Assembly: GCF_025370875.1 (NCBI RefSeq)
Contig: NZ_JAMXFD010000001.1
Coordinates: 162,182-226,181, forward strand
Source: Laspinema palackyanum D2c
GTDB lineage: Bacteria; Cyanobacteriota; Cyanobacteriia; Cyanobacteriales; Laspinemataceae
Length of the DNA stretch: 64,000 nt
Direction of reading: 5' to 3'
The notes under the pieces were generated by a model, which made no database searches, was not told where the DNA came from, and saw only the letters and a list, made by a program, of their open reading frames with translations. Shown here piece after piece: positions 1 to 8,917 of the stretch. A program made the position numbers and the translations under genes. The stretch's first letter is position 1, and each line of letters starts with the position of its first letter.

Positions 1-76
1 CAACTTGGTCAGAACCACTGGCAAAAACACTCAGTATTAATGTAATAATCGCCGCTAAAAATAGTTTTTCCCACAT
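1..76 (-). CDS. Partial secreted or membrane-anchored protein, N-terminus only
   Basis: Only the first 25 codons lie in the window; the gene runs off the left edge. The ATG at 76 is preceded by a GGAAGGTG ribosome site, which supports this start. The peptide begins MWEKLFLAAIITLILSVFAS, a short charged start followed by a hydrophobic stretch, as in a signal peptide or membrane anchor. Nothing more can be said about function. It reads in the same direction as the pentapeptide-repeat gene behind it, with a 259-bp gap between them. Confidence 0.6.
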   Translation of the reverse strand, partial: MWEKLFLAAIITLILSVFASGSDQV

Positions 77-193
77 GATTGGCACACCTTCCTTATCAAT
101 GGCCGATTCAACTCCTCTATTAGTAGAATCCCTGATTAACCGGAGCCGGTGAGTGATTTAGATCGCAAAGGATTGGTGAGATTTGAGCAAATG

Positions 194-217
194 GGAGTGC
201 GATCGCGATCGCACTCC
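194..217. repeat. Perfect palindrome with two overlapping HIP1 octamers
   Basis: Twenty-four bases are perfectly self-complementary: GGAGTGC, two overlapping GCGATCGC octamers, then GCACTCC. Just to the right, TGGGT/ACCCA (about 219-234) and GGGC-ACCCC/GGGG-GCCC (about 239-264) form two further hairpins. HIP1 is a known over-represented octamer of cyanobacterial genomes. The hairpins lie beyond the 3' end of the leftward pentapeptide gene and could help end its transcript, but there is no clear T-run. Confidence 0.6.
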
Positions 218-335
218 TTGGGTAAATTCACCCAGAATGGGCAACCCCAGGCCGGGGATCGCCCATTCTGCGGTAGATTCAGTTCATTTACCTCTAAGCC
301 GGTTAAATCCCAAATCTCACCATCGGACAAAAAGT

Positions 336-1106
336 TTACAACATTAATCGCAGCAATAGTAACCCCATTGAACCGACAAAACGCATAAAACCGCCCCCGC
401 CTGACTCTCCTTCTTCTGGATTTTGAGCCGCTGCAATTTGAGCAAGCAGGACCTCGGTGGCTTCAAAAGCCTGAGTATTGTTTTGAATTGCAAACAATTG
501 TTTCGCATATTCCGCATCGCCTTGAGCACCGGAGAAATCGCCTGTATCCGCACGAACGATACTCCGTGCGAGATAAGCGGGAGCAAATTCCGGATCCAGG
601 ACTAATGCCTGCTCGAAATAGGCGATCGCCTTTTTATGATTGTTGCGCTGGGCTTCTGCAACCCCCCAGTTATAAACATCCTCGACCGCTAACACCGTCT
701 GCGGAGTGCCGATTGATCCTTCGAGATTTGCCCCATCCAACTGTGCCCCAGTGAAGTCCACATCCACAAGATACGCCTCTCGCAAATCTGCACCCCGCAG
801 ATCCGCACCCTGGAGATTCACCCCCATCAGGTTCGCGCCAAACAAAGATGCACCCTTGAGGTCCGCACCACTGAGGTTCGCACCCGTGAGTTGAGCACGA
901 CTCAGATTCGCCCGGACCAAATTTGCCCCACTCAGTTGAGCATTTGACAGATTTGCCATCACCAAACCCGCACCACTGAGGTCGCACTGGGCACATTGCT
1001 TGGTGGAAAGCAGTTGTTGGGTATGTTGAATATTTTCGGCAGTGGCAACAGTCGTCAAGCACAGGGTACTAAACAAGACGGAGGGAAGGAGAAATTTTCG
1101 GTTCAT
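336..1106 (-). CDS. Secreted pentapeptide-repeat protein with C-terminal TPR-like region
   Basis: The 256-aa protein starts with a signal peptide (about residues 1-23, ending VATA). Residues about 40-130 are a run of A(N/D)LxG pentapeptides that should fold as a right-handed quadrilateral beta-helix; two cysteines (CAQC) sit at its start. Residues about 150-220 look like one or two TPR units (NWGVAEAQRNNHKKAIAYFEQAL). The tail has a GGGG stretch and a hydrophobic C-terminus. Pentapeptide plus TPR proteins are common in cyanobacteria and most have no assigned role. The ATG at 1106 has AAGGA 8-9 bases upstream. It is probably a periplasmic or thylakoid-lumen scaffold, but its partner cannot be inferred. 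Confidence 0.8.
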   Translation of the reverse strand: MNRKFLLPSVLFSTLCLTTVATAENIQHTQQLLSTKQCAQCDLSGAGLVMANLSNAQLSGANLVRANLSRAQLTGANLSGADLKGASLFGANLMGVNLQGADLRGADLREAYLVDVDFTGAQLDGANLEGSIGTPQTVLAVEDVYNWGVAEAQRNNHKKAIAYFEQALVLDPEFAPAYLARSIVRADTGDFSGAQGDAEYAKQLFAIQNNTQAFEATEVLLAQIAAAQNPEEGESGGGGFMRFVGSMGLLLLRLML

Positions 1107-1427
1107 AGTCGATCCTTAATGGCTACAGAAACACAGGAATCTCGCCCTGGGAAAAACCCGTGGAATCAATGCTGGAATCAACACGTTGACCCCAGAGGTC
1201 ACTTGATTATTTTAAAGGGTTTGGGGAGTTGCCAACGGGTCAATCCCAGGGATCGCTGGGGTGGTGGTGGGTGTCTCTTGGGGTATCGATGCGATCGGCC
1301 TCACCAGGTTCTGTAGAGTTCAGTCACACTTTGAACCCAGGCGGACTCACCGGGCCCCTCGCCTGCGATCGCTGCATCAGGAAAACTTTTAGGAGATATT
1401 AGTTATATTAATAAGTGGGAAATAGCT
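1107..1427. other. Intergenic gap without a recognised element
   Basis: This gap separates the leftward pentapeptide gene from the rightward 86-aa gene, so it should hold divergent promoters. I see no RNA gene, no strong hairpin and no convincing promoter pair. An AGGAGAT at about 1391 is too far from the ATG at 1428 to serve as its ribosome site. Confidence 0.4.
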
Positions 1428-1688
1428 ATGTCAACTTCGCCTTACTCTGGCCAACCCCCAGAACCCCAGCCGCTGTGCGATTTGAGATCCCGTCTACTCC
1501 AGACCGTTGGCAAGGAGTTTCTAGCCCCCCTAGAGATCGTTCACCAGTCCACCTATTTATTAGCCTGTTTTGGCAATACCTGGGAAATCGCGACCTGCAT
1601 TCAACATTTGCATCGCATTCAAGAGGCGGTTGAACAAATGAATTCAGTTTTAGAAAAGTGTCTGGAGGCACCCAGAGAAGGGGACTGA
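1428..1688 (+). CDS. Orphan HisKA (DHp)-like domain protein lacking the phosphoacceptor His
   Basis: The 86-aa protein resembles the dimerisation and phosphoacceptor helices of cyanobacterial sensor kinases. GKEFLAPLEIVHQSTYLL matches the H-box pattern SHEFRTPLTTILSSAELL, and HLHRIQEAVEQMNSVLEKCL matches the second helix HLQRIQxAVxHMTxLLxDVL. The histidine that would be phosphorylated is Lys here (GKEF instead of SHEF), and no catalytic ATP-binding domain follows. It may therefore be a decoy or dimer partner for a full-length kinase, or a decayed fragment. The ATG start is followed by a well-kept frame and a clean stop. The domain call comes from pattern comparison and was not tested with a profile. 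Confidence 0.65.
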   Translation: MSTSPYSGQPPEPQPLCDLRSRLLQTVGKEFLAPLEIVHQSTYLLACFGNTWEIATCIQHLHRIQEAVEQMNSVLEKCLEAPREGD

Positions 1689-2673
1689 ATTAAAGCTGTT
1701 GCTATAGCTATTTTTTCGGACTTTCTTCTAGTCTCTCTTTAAGTTAAATTCTGCCCGTTGCTTTCTGATTAGCTATCTTTCTAATTTTTTTATTCCACGG
1801 ATCAGCATTCAATTCAATGTTTTTTGAGCCAGACCTCGGGGTTGGTTGGCTGGCTCTCTTTTTTGGATTTATGAATCCTGAACACCTGACCGATTCAGAT
1901 AGGTGTTGGGCATGGAAATTGTGTACTATTAGCGAGCAAGATACTCCCCCGGACAAAAATGTAGGCGCATAACTGTGGGACTATAGATGATGGAGTCGTG
2001 CCGATCGCCTTGAGGACAGACCCAAGACCTGTCTCATACACAGGGGCAAAATGGAGCGGATCTGCAACAAAATCACCCCCAAATTTTCATGGGGAATCCG
2101 TGACCTAAATTTTAGCGCCCCAGTGGTACTCTTAAAAAGGCCAGGGTTAACATGGCCTGAGACAAGGCGGTGATGCAGCAGACCTCGATCTGTTCTTGTG
2201 GCGCTATTTCGCACAGTCCAATCGGCGATCGCATCTTGTTGATCGCCGGGGAGAAGTGACATCCGTCCCCAGTCCATTCCGCAGTTGCAAGGCGATCGCC
2301 ACCGCGTAGATCTGGGATCCTCTGAACAACCCGTTAGCCATAATCTTGTGCCAAGACAATCCCAGAGTTCCTCAACTGGGAGATCCCAGAGCGATCGGAT
2401 CCGTTGAGATCCCCATGAGCACTTCTGAAAGAGTCCCTGATCAGGAAAATAAGCTTAGAGGGTCCTGGGATCATAGAGTCAGGCGATCGCGCATTGAGAT
2501 TAACTCAATCTCCCTTCCCCGATCTCCCCGTCAAATCTCAATTTACGGATACCGGGATCAGGCCAACAATCCCGATCTGGATTGCCTCAATCGGTACTAT
2601 TTTAACAAACCCTGAGGCGAAGTCTTTTTTCTCCTTCTCGTTATTTACCTGCATTATTATAGACGGGCATTTC
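1689..2673. other. Long intergenic region with one terminator and no convincing gene
   Basis: Nearly 1 kb holds no ORF with recognisable protein character. Frames that stay open (for example minus strand 1981-2277) have Arg- and Ser-rich compositions typical of chance ORFs in HIP1-rich DNA. A terminator-like hairpin is at 1826-1866. A small RNA cannot be excluded. Confidence 0.4.
1826..1866 (+). terminator. Rho-independent-like terminator
   Basis: GAGCCAG and CTGGCTC pair around a 17-base loop and are followed by TCTTTTTT. It lies about 140 bases after the HisKA-like gene on the same strand and could end that transcript or an unseen small RNA. Confidence 0.6.
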
Positions 2674-3426
2674 ATGAAACCTAAGTGGCTGTTTTTTTTA
2701 GCAATATTAACCCTTATTTTGTTGGGAGTTCGCGAGGTGACCCAGGTCCAAAAAGACCCCAGTCCCCCTGCTACCTTTACCACAGAAACACCCGACACAG
2801 ATTTTCCCCTAGTCCCAGGAAGCTACTGGGTTTATGAAGGGATGACTCAGTGGATGCCCCCAAATTCAGGGGAAGTCAAACAAACCCCGATCACCTGGAA
2901 AATGGAAGTGGTAGATACCTTGGAACGGGGCCCGTTGAAAGTTGCGATTTTAAAAGGATATCCCGCTGATGTAGCCTGGTATAGTGACGGAAAAGAACGG
3001 GGAGACCATCTGATTATTGAAGTATCGCCGGGAAGGTTTTATTTAGTCAGTGATGAAAGAGCCCGACAGGTCTTACAACGGTTAACCGATGAGGCAGATG
3101 TCTTGGTGAACCTACTGGAAGACTTAGAACTCTTGCTAGATCTGCCCCTAATTCCGGGGAAAGTGTTTGGTTCCTCCGAACAAATCACGCGCCTTGATGG
3201 TGGATATCGATGGAACGTTGAGACATCCGAACCAGTGGGATTAGACGCCGAGGGAATTTCATCCCGGGAGGGTCATATTCAGTATCATTTAACCTTCCGA
3301 ACTGCACCGGATATGATGAGTATTTATTTTGTCCCCGGCATCGGTATTACTCGATATCAATATCAACATCATGGGGCGATCGCAGAAACTGATCTAAAAT
3401 TAATTGAATATTATCCGGGAAATTAG
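2674..3426 (+). CDS. Membrane-anchored or secreted cyanobacterial protein of unknown function
   Basis: The 250-aa product has one N-terminal hydrophobic segment (about residues 5-18, WLFFLAILTLILLG) and no lipobox cysteine, so it is a signal anchor or uncleaved leader. The rest is soluble, beginning around FPLVPGSYWVYEG, a phrase typical of predicted periplasmic beta-rich proteins that start with a 'PLxxGxYWVYxG' strand. The frame stays open upstream to 2494, but the ATG at 2674 directly precedes the leader and is preferred. I know no function. It stands alone between a 1-kb gap and an opposing gene. Confidence 0.75.
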   Translation: MKPKWLFFLAILTLILLGVREVTQVQKDPSPPATFTTETPDTDFPLVPGSYWVYEGMTQWMPPNSGEVKQTPITWKMEVVDTLERGPLKVAILKGYPADVAWYSDGKERGDHLIIEVSPGRFYLVSDERARQVLQRLTDEADVLVNLLEDLELLLDLPLIPGKVFGSSEQITRLDGGYRWNVETSEPVGLDAEGISSREGHIQYHLTFRTAPDMMSIYFVPGIGITRYQYQHHGAIAETDLKLIEYYPGN

Positions 3427-3658
3427 CGGTTTTAAAATTAAAAGCAGATTCACCCGGAACTTTAGGCGGTGCGATCGCCTTTAGGTCAATCCAGTTTCAT
3501 CCAAAACTCAGGGTCATCCCCGTTGAGTTGCCTACTGAATCCGCTGGGGTTTTTAAGGTCCCTAAACCCTTATTTTGGCCATTTGAGGAGTTCAAAAATT
3601 GTAGCTGATCCCGACAGGGGGGTAAGTTAACTGAGGCCGTATTTATCCACAAGCTAAA

Positions 3659-4300
3659 CTAGCTCACTGCGGGAGCAGCGACCAACTGGGTTACTCCTCT
3701 ATTCATTTTGTACGAATTCGATTGACTGGGAGAGACCGAGAGTTCATTGACTCGCTGAATCACATCCAAAAAGTCTTTAACTTCCGATGGACTCCGAAGA
3801 ATAAAAACTCGTTTATCTCCACAACATTGGTCGATTTTTTCCCGGACCAGGGAACGCTCTTGTTTCATATAGTTCCAAGTCTGACTCAACCCTTGCAAAA
3901 ATCCATATTCCTGGATATTTTGAGGGTAATTACTTAAGAAAAATTGCCGTAATCTACCCTCCGGTTGAAATAATCTTTTTAACAGTCTCCACACACAAAC
4001 ATTGGAAGGTAAGTCTAACCATATAATTGTGTCAGCCGCAGCAAAACGCCGCTCGTAAATAAAATCTGGATTCGTAGGATCTCCATTTCCTTCAATAATC
4101 CAAGCCGGTTGTTGGAGATAGCTTTCTAACCGATTTTTGCCATGAGATTCCGTTGTCACAGACTCTCCCCATTGGCCCAGGATGGCATCAGCATGAATGA
4201 CCTCTACATTTACAATTGAACAGAGGTGATGAGCGAGGGTGGTTTTTCCCGATCCTTTAGGCCCGATAATTGCTATTTTCTTCATATTTCTATTATTCAT
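3659..4300 (-). CDS. P-loop nucleotide kinase-like protein (adenylate kinase / FlaR-like)
   Basis: A Walker A motif GPKGSGKTT is near residues 13-21, followed by a small kinase fold: a VIHADAIL strand, the substrate-side ESYLQQPAWIIEGN segment (typical of FlaR or 'topology modulation' type kinases), and ADTIIWLDLP as the Walker B-like strand. The length is 213 aa. The last ~30 residues after the kinase fold (SVSPSQSNSYKMNRGVTQ and onward) look unrelated to the family and may be a frame extension into non-conserved DNA. The start could be residue 1 or the Met at position 6 (MKKIAIIG). The substrate is unknown; family members are thought to phosphorylate small metabolites or nucleotides. Confidence 0.75.
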   Translation of the reverse strand: MNNRNMKKIAIIGPKGSGKTTLAHHLCSIVNVEVIHADAILGQWGESVTTESHGKNRLESYLQQPAWIIEGNGDPTNPDFIYERRFAAADTIIWLDLPSNVCVWRLLKRLFQPEGRLRQFFLSNYPQNIQEYGFLQGLSQTWNYMKQERSLVREKIDQCCGDKRVFILRSPSEVKDFLDVIQRVNELSVSPSQSNSYKMNRGVTQLVAAPAVS

Positions 4301-5419
4301 GAATTGGGTGTTAGCCTCAGTTAGTAATTTTAAGTTTAGTTTAAGATTTCGGGAAGGATGATCTATCTAACAGCATAGATTTTTTGAACAAACTTGGAAA
4401 AATCGGTGAGATAGGAGATAACTAAGAAAATTAATTTTAAATTAAGTTAGGAATTCCAGAAATCCTGGGGAATTAATTTTCTCAATGACTGAAGTTATAA
4501 TTTACTAATTTCAGAAATACTGACCTCTAGGATTAGGAAGAATTAAAGGGTTTTCCTCGTCCTAAACGAGGGGAAAATCTGTAAATTTAGATACAAAATT
4601 TAGAAGATTTTGAGCCCTGTGGAAGGACTGGCTCCCACTGGCATCTGAAACCCCTGTTGTTAGGTATGGTAAAGCCTAATTGGGTATTTTGAAATCTACC
4701 CAAATATATATCTCCGTATATTCCACAGGTTGTAGCTACAAGGCGGAATACCCGATAAATTCCAACGTCTTTGAGAGTCAGGGGGACGGGTTTCCCTACG
4801 ACTCATCTAGGTTTCAAGTTGTTTGCCCTCATGCCATGAGCAGCTCGGTTTTGAGATCTCTCTCTGGAGTTAGTCTAACTGACGAGGCCGATCGGATGCC
4901 TCTATCTAACTGTAGATTTGTTAAGATATCTGTATTTTTACGGGGTCCCGAGCAAGGGGGAAGAGAGGGAAAGAGTGGGGAGAGGTTCTGACAAGTCCAG
5001 GTTTTTGACCCAGAGGATGATGGAGACAGCCTCTGGTCCTCTCTTCAGTGTGTGAGGGAGGACGATCGCACCGCAAACTGTACCCCGTCCTAGAGGGGGA
5101 AGATCGAGGAGACTAGAGAAAGGGTCTCCCGGCTGGAGTTCATAAAATTTAACAATCAGCCGATGGGCATTGGGGAGAATCTGGGAAAGGGAGCCGGTAG
5201 GGATGGCGATCGCCCCGCCGGATCGAGAAACCCTAAAGCGGAACCGCGATCGCAGGCGATCGCCCTTTGCATTCCCACCCCAATGACCCCAGACAACCCA
5301 ATGATTTTGCCCCCCTGACCCCCGCCATTACCCCGATCCCCACCGCCAATTCCAGGCAAGTAATGCAGTAGTCTATATTGAAGTACCGTATTCGGCATAA
5401 GCCACCCAACCTCAAGATT
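4301..5419. other. 1.1-kb intergenic region, AT-rich then G-rich, no gene identified
   Basis: The first 350 bases are AT-rich and the rest is mixed. The ORFs in it begin with TTG and lack protein-like composition. It contains no tRNA-like T-arm and no clear terminator. The stretch 4600-4680 has short complementary segments (GGACTGGCTCCCACTGG; GGTAAAGCCTAATTGGGT) that might be a small RNA, but I cannot assign a family. Confidence 0.35.
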
Positions 5420-6388
5420 ATGAACGCTACTGTTTCCGGACCTCCCCTCACGGTTCACATTGGATCGAGAAAAAGCCAATTGGCTTTAGTGCAAACCCAT
5501 TGGGTGCAAGAAGAACTCCAAAAACATTTTCCCGATCGCCGGTTTGAAGTTCATACCATGAGCACTCAAGGGGACATCATCCTCGATGTTGCCCTGGCCA
5601 AAATTGGGGATAAAGGACTCTTCACCAAAGAATTGGAAGTCGGTATGTTGCAGCGAGAAACCGATCTCGCCGTCCATTCCCTCAAGGACCTCCCCACAAA
5701 TCTACCGGAAGGACTAATCCTCGGATGCATCACCGAACGGGAAAATCCCGCCGATGCGCTGGTGGTCCATGAAAAACACCAAGATAAACAACTGGAGACC
5801 CTACCCCCAGGGGCCGTCATTGGCACCTCCTCCCTGAGACGACTCGCTCAGTTGCGCCATCACTATCCCCATTTGGAGTTTAAAGACATTCGGGGAAACC
5901 TAAACACGCGATTAGCCAAACTGGATGAAGGACAGTATGACGCGATTATCCTCGCCTTCGCCGGATTACACCGACTGGGAATGGGCGATCGCATCCATCA
6001 AGTCATTCCTGCTGAAATCTCCCTTCATGCCGTTGGACAAGGTGCATTAGGCATCGAATGCCGCGCCAATGACCCGGAAATCCTGGAACTCATCAAAGTC
6101 CTGGAACATCAGGAAACCGCTCAACGCTGTCATGCAGAACGAGCCTTTTTACGCCGACTCGAAGGCGGTTGCCAAGTCCCGATCGGTGTTAATACTGAGA
6201 TCAAAGACAACAACCTCACCTTAACCGGCATGGTTGCCAGTCTCGATGGCAAGCGACTCATCAAAGAAAAAGTCGCAGGTCCTGCCACCGACGCGGAACA
6301 ACTCGGCATCCAACTCGCCGAAACCTTGCGTCAAATGGGAGCTCAAGAAATCCTCGATGAAATCTTTGCTCAAATTCAGCGTAGTTAA
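5420..6388 (+). CDS. hemC: Hydroxymethylbilane synthase (porphobilinogen deaminase)
   Basis: HemC joins four porphobilinogen molecules into hydroxymethylbilane, a step shared by haem and chlorophyll synthesis. The 322-aa length and motifs fit the family: [13 protein letters not shown] near the N-terminus, [36 protein letters not shown], and [11 protein letters not shown], whose cysteine (residue 251) carries the dipyrromethane cofactor. The frame is open from a TTG at 5378, but the ATG at 5420 sits just before the conserved start and is preferred. It stands alone between a long upstream gap and a GH108 gene in the same direction 128 bp later. Confidence 0.95.
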   Translation: MNATVSGPPLTVHIGSRKSQLALVQTHWVQEELQKHFPDRRFEVHTMSTQGDIILDVALAKIGDKGLFTKELEVGMLQRETDLAVHSLKDLPTNLPEGLILGCITERENPADALVVHEKHQDKQLETLPPGAVIGTSSLRRLAQLRHHYPHLEFKDIRGNLNTRLAKLDEGQYDAIILAFAGLHRLGMGDRIHQVIPAEISLHAVGQGALGIECRANDPEILELIKVLEHQETAQRCHAERAFLRRLEGGCQVPIGVNTEIKDNNLTLTGMVASLDGKRLIKEKVAGPATDAEQLGIQLAETLRQMGAQEILDEIFAQIQRS

Positions 6389-6516
6389 TCCCACCTAGGG
6401 AGATAAATTTACCGGGAGAGTACGGTTAAGTCTTTTGCGCGAGTGAATTTTAGTAGAGATGCATTCGATCCGATGCGTCTCTACTTCACCCTTGCACTCA
6501 CAGTAGCGAAGACTTT

Positions 6517-7242
6517 ATGACTCACTCCATTAACCCGTTTGCCATAGCCCTACAGTTTACCCTCAAATGGGAAGGGGGGGCCGGACATCCCCAGGACCTC
6601 GCCGGTGCCGTCAATCGCGGGATTAGCCAAGGCACTTATGATACCTATCGTCGCAACAAAGGTTTATCTGTCCAGTCGGTCCGGTTGCTGACGGACTCAG
6701 AACTGGAAGAGATTTATTATCACAGTTACTGGAAACTGTCCAAAGCGGATTTGATGTGTTTGCCCTTGAGTATCGTGCATTTTGATACTGCCGTCAATTT
6801 TCATGTCCCTGGCAGCATTGAATTTTTACAAGAAGCGATCGGGGGGTTAAGCATTGACGGCAAATTGGGCCCGAATACCCAACGCGCTTTGGAGAAATAC
6901 AACAATCTGGAAACGGCTAAACGGTATTGTCATAGCCGGATTGCTTATCGTCATCAGCGCGTTAAAGCTAATCCCAGTCAGGAGATATTTTTAGAGGGAT
7001 GGTTAAAGCGCGATCGCGATTTACTTGCCTATATTGAGCAATTGCCTCAATCCGCCACCGGGACGCCACCGGAGAAATCTCCCATCTTCTCCTCAGTCCC
7101 GCCATTGCCGGATAAAACGCCGGTGAAGGAACCCCCGACCCTGGACAAATCCGAGCAAAAATCAGAAGAAGTCTTTAAAAAACTCCAGCAGGCGATCGCC
7201 TTGCTGCAAGATGTCGTTGATACCCTCAAAACCACCCGATAG
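6517..7242 (+). CDS. GH108-type N-acetylmuramidase-like (phage-like lysozyme) protein
   Basis: Residues about 10-110 match glycosyl hydrolase family 108: FTLKWEGGAGHPQDLAGAVNRGIS, where the Glu of the KWEGG motif is the expected catalytic acid, and YYHSYWK...LSIVHFDTAVNF. Residues about 110-175 match the companion peptidoglycan-binding domain (GGLSIDGKLGPNTQRALEK...RIAYRHQRVKANPSQEIFLEGWLKRD). A Pro/Lys-rich linker and a short coiled tail (QAIALLQDVVDTLK) follow. There is no signal peptide, so export would need a holin-like or other route. The family is common in phages and also appears as stand-alone cyanobacterial genes; no phage genes are nearby. Its likely role is peptidoglycan cleavage. 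Confidence 0.8.
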   Translation: MTHSINPFAIALQFTLKWEGGAGHPQDLAGAVNRGISQGTYDTYRRNKGLSVQSVRLLTDSELEEIYYHSYWKLSKADLMCLPLSIVHFDTAVNFHVPGSIEFLQEAIGGLSIDGKLGPNTQRALEKYNNLETAKRYCHSRIAYRHQRVKANPSQEIFLEGWLKRDRDLLAYIEQLPQSATGTPPEKSPIFSSVPPLPDKTPVKEPPTLDKSEQKSEEVFKKLQQAIALLQDVVDTLKTTR

Positions 7243-7385
7243 CCGTCATTTCCCTAGCGCCACCCCGGAAGCATTGACCTCCTCGCAATCTAGTTTTTCA
7301 TCTAAACATCTCTACCATGTCCCAGATTTACGATACCCCTCCACAGGTATGATGGCGGTACGGATAACTTAAGGGAACTACGCGA

Positions 7386-8813
7386 GTGAAGTTAAAAATA
7401 TTATTTGTTGCCGCAGAAGCGGCTCCCATTGCTAAAGTGGGTGGCATGGCAGATGTCGTCGGATCCTTGCCTAAAATTCTCAGAAAGATGGGACATGATG
7501 TCCGCATCTTTCTTCCCTACTACGGCTTTCTCCCGGATAAAATGGACATTCCCGAAGACCCCATATGGTCCGGCTATGCCATGTTCCAGGATTTTTCCGT
7601 CTATGAAAGTGTCCTACCTGGAACCGATGTCCCCTTGTATTTATTTGGACATCCCTCCTTTATGCCTCGGCGGATTTATGCCGGGGAAGATGAAGAATGG
7701 CGGTTTACCCTGTTTTCCAATGGTGCAGCGGAATTTGCCTGGAACTACTGGAAACCCGATTTAATCCATTGCCACGATTGGCATACCGGCATGATTCCAG
7801 TCTGGATGAATCAATCCCCGGATATTGCCACCGCCTTCACAATTCATAACTTAGCCTACCAAGGACCTTGGCGCTGGAAGTTAGAACAGATGACCTGGTG
7901 TCCCTGGTATATGCAGGGTCATAATACAATGGCCGCAGCGGTGCAGTATGCCAATTTGGTGAATACCGTTTCTCCCACTTATGCCGAGCAAATTAAGACC
8001 CCGGCTTATGGCGAAACCCTAGAAGGGTTAATGTCTTTTATCAGCAGTAAATTAGTTGGAATTGTCAACGGGATTGATACGGATTCTTATAATCCCGAAA
8101 CCGATAAATATTTAGAGCAAAATTTCACCGCTGAAACCATCGAAAAGCGGATTGCAAACAAGATTGCTCTGCAAGAAGAAGTCGGTCTGGAGGTGAATAA
8201 AAAAGCCTTCTTGATTGGGATGGTAACCCGATTGGTGGAGCAAAAAGGTTTGGATTTGACCATTCAGATCCTGGACCGATTTATGGCTTATACCGACTCC
8301 CAGTTTATTTTGCTGGGGACTGGCGATCGCAACTATGAAACCCAAATGTGGCAACTGGCGACCCGCTATCCCGGACGCATGGCCACCTATTTACTCTACA
8401 ATGATTCCCTCTCTCGCCGCATCTATGGCGGAAGCGATGCCTTCCTGATGCCGAGTCGCTTTGAACCCTGTGGAATCAGTCAACTCTTAGCCATGCGCTA
8501 TGGTTGTGTTCCAATTGTTCGTCGCACTGGGGGTTTAGTGGATACCGTCAGTCACCATGATCCCGTGAATAAACAAGGGACAGGTTACTGTTTCGATCGC
8601 TATGAAACTTTAGACCTATTTACCTGCATGATTCGCGCCTGGGAAGGCTATCGTTATCAGGATTATTGGCAACAACTCCAAATCCGAGGGATGCAGCAGG
8701 ACTTTAGCTGGAATAAATCCGCCAAAGAGTATGTCAAGATGTATCATTCCATCTATGGCATTACCGAAGAACCCGACGAAGCCCTTGAAGCAGCAGAAAG
8801 CGCTCAATCTTAG
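7386..8813 (+). CDS. glgA: Glycogen (starch) synthase, ADP-glucose dependent
   Basis: GlgA (GT5) transfers glucose from ADP-glucose to growing glycogen. Residues 17-20 form the KxGG motif ([14 protein letters not shown]), with [13 protein letters not shown] and [10 protein letters not shown] in the N-terminal Rossmann lobe and [19 protein letters not shown] and [13 protein letters not shown] in the C-terminal lobe, where the FEPCG loop binds the sugar. The length is 475 aa. Cyanobacteria often have two GlgA types; from memory this one looks closer to the type starting with '[11 protein letters not shown]' (the Synechocystis sll1393-like form). The start is the GTG at 7386. A hairpin at 8848-8910 lies just downstream. 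Confidence 0.95.
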   Translation: MKLKILFVAAEAAPIAKVGGMADVVGSLPKILRKMGHDVRIFLPYYGFLPDKMDIPEDPIWSGYAMFQDFSVYESVLPGTDVPLYLFGHPSFMPRRIYAGEDEEWRFTLFSNGAAEFAWNYWKPDLIHCHDWHTGMIPVWMNQSPDIATAFTIHNLAYQGPWRWKLEQMTWCPWYMQGHNTMAAAVQYANLVNTVSPTYAEQIKTPAYGETLEGLMSFISSKLVGIVNGIDTDSYNPETDKYLEQNFTAETIEKRIANKIALQEEVGLEVNKKAFLIGMVTRLVEQKGLDLTIQILDRFMAYTDSQFILLGTGDRNYETQMWQLATRYPGRMATYLLYNDSLSRRIYGGSDAFLMPSRFEPCGISQLLAMRYGCVPIVRRTGGLVDTVSHHDPVNKQGTGYCFDRYETLDLFTCMIRAWEGYRYQDYWQQLQIRGMQQDFSWNKSAKEYVKMYHSIYGITEEPDEALEAAESAQS

Positions 8814-8847
8814 GCAATGATTAGATGCTGAAATAGCCAGGACTAAA

Positions 8848-8910
8848 AGCCGGGTTTCTCTTCCTAATTTATGGCATTTCTGGCCAGAATTTGGGCAAGA
8901 AACCCGGTTT
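8848..8910. repeat. Dispersed AAACCGGGTTTCT hairpin between convergent genes
   Basis: AGCCGGGTTTCT and AAGAAACCCGGTTT pair across a loop that itself contains a small TGGC/GCCA pairing. It lies between glgA and the convergent peptidase gene and may end both transcripts. Related arms occur at 34528-34563 and 52063-52122, so this is a repeated sequence rather than a unique terminator. Confidence 0.6.
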
Positions 8911-8917
8911 ATAGCTG

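Noticed and set aside
1981-2277. 98-aa minus-strand ORF in the 1-kb gap
   Set aside because: No family features, Arg/Ser/Leu-rich composition and no ribosome site.
3659-3750. C-terminal tail of the P-loop kinase gene as a separate domain
   Set aside because: The last ~30 residues match nothing known and are most simply a non-conserved extension; a frameshift near the end cannot be shown.
4680-4991. 103-aa ORF upstream of hemC
   Set aside because: TTG start, no protein-like pattern and no conserved motif.
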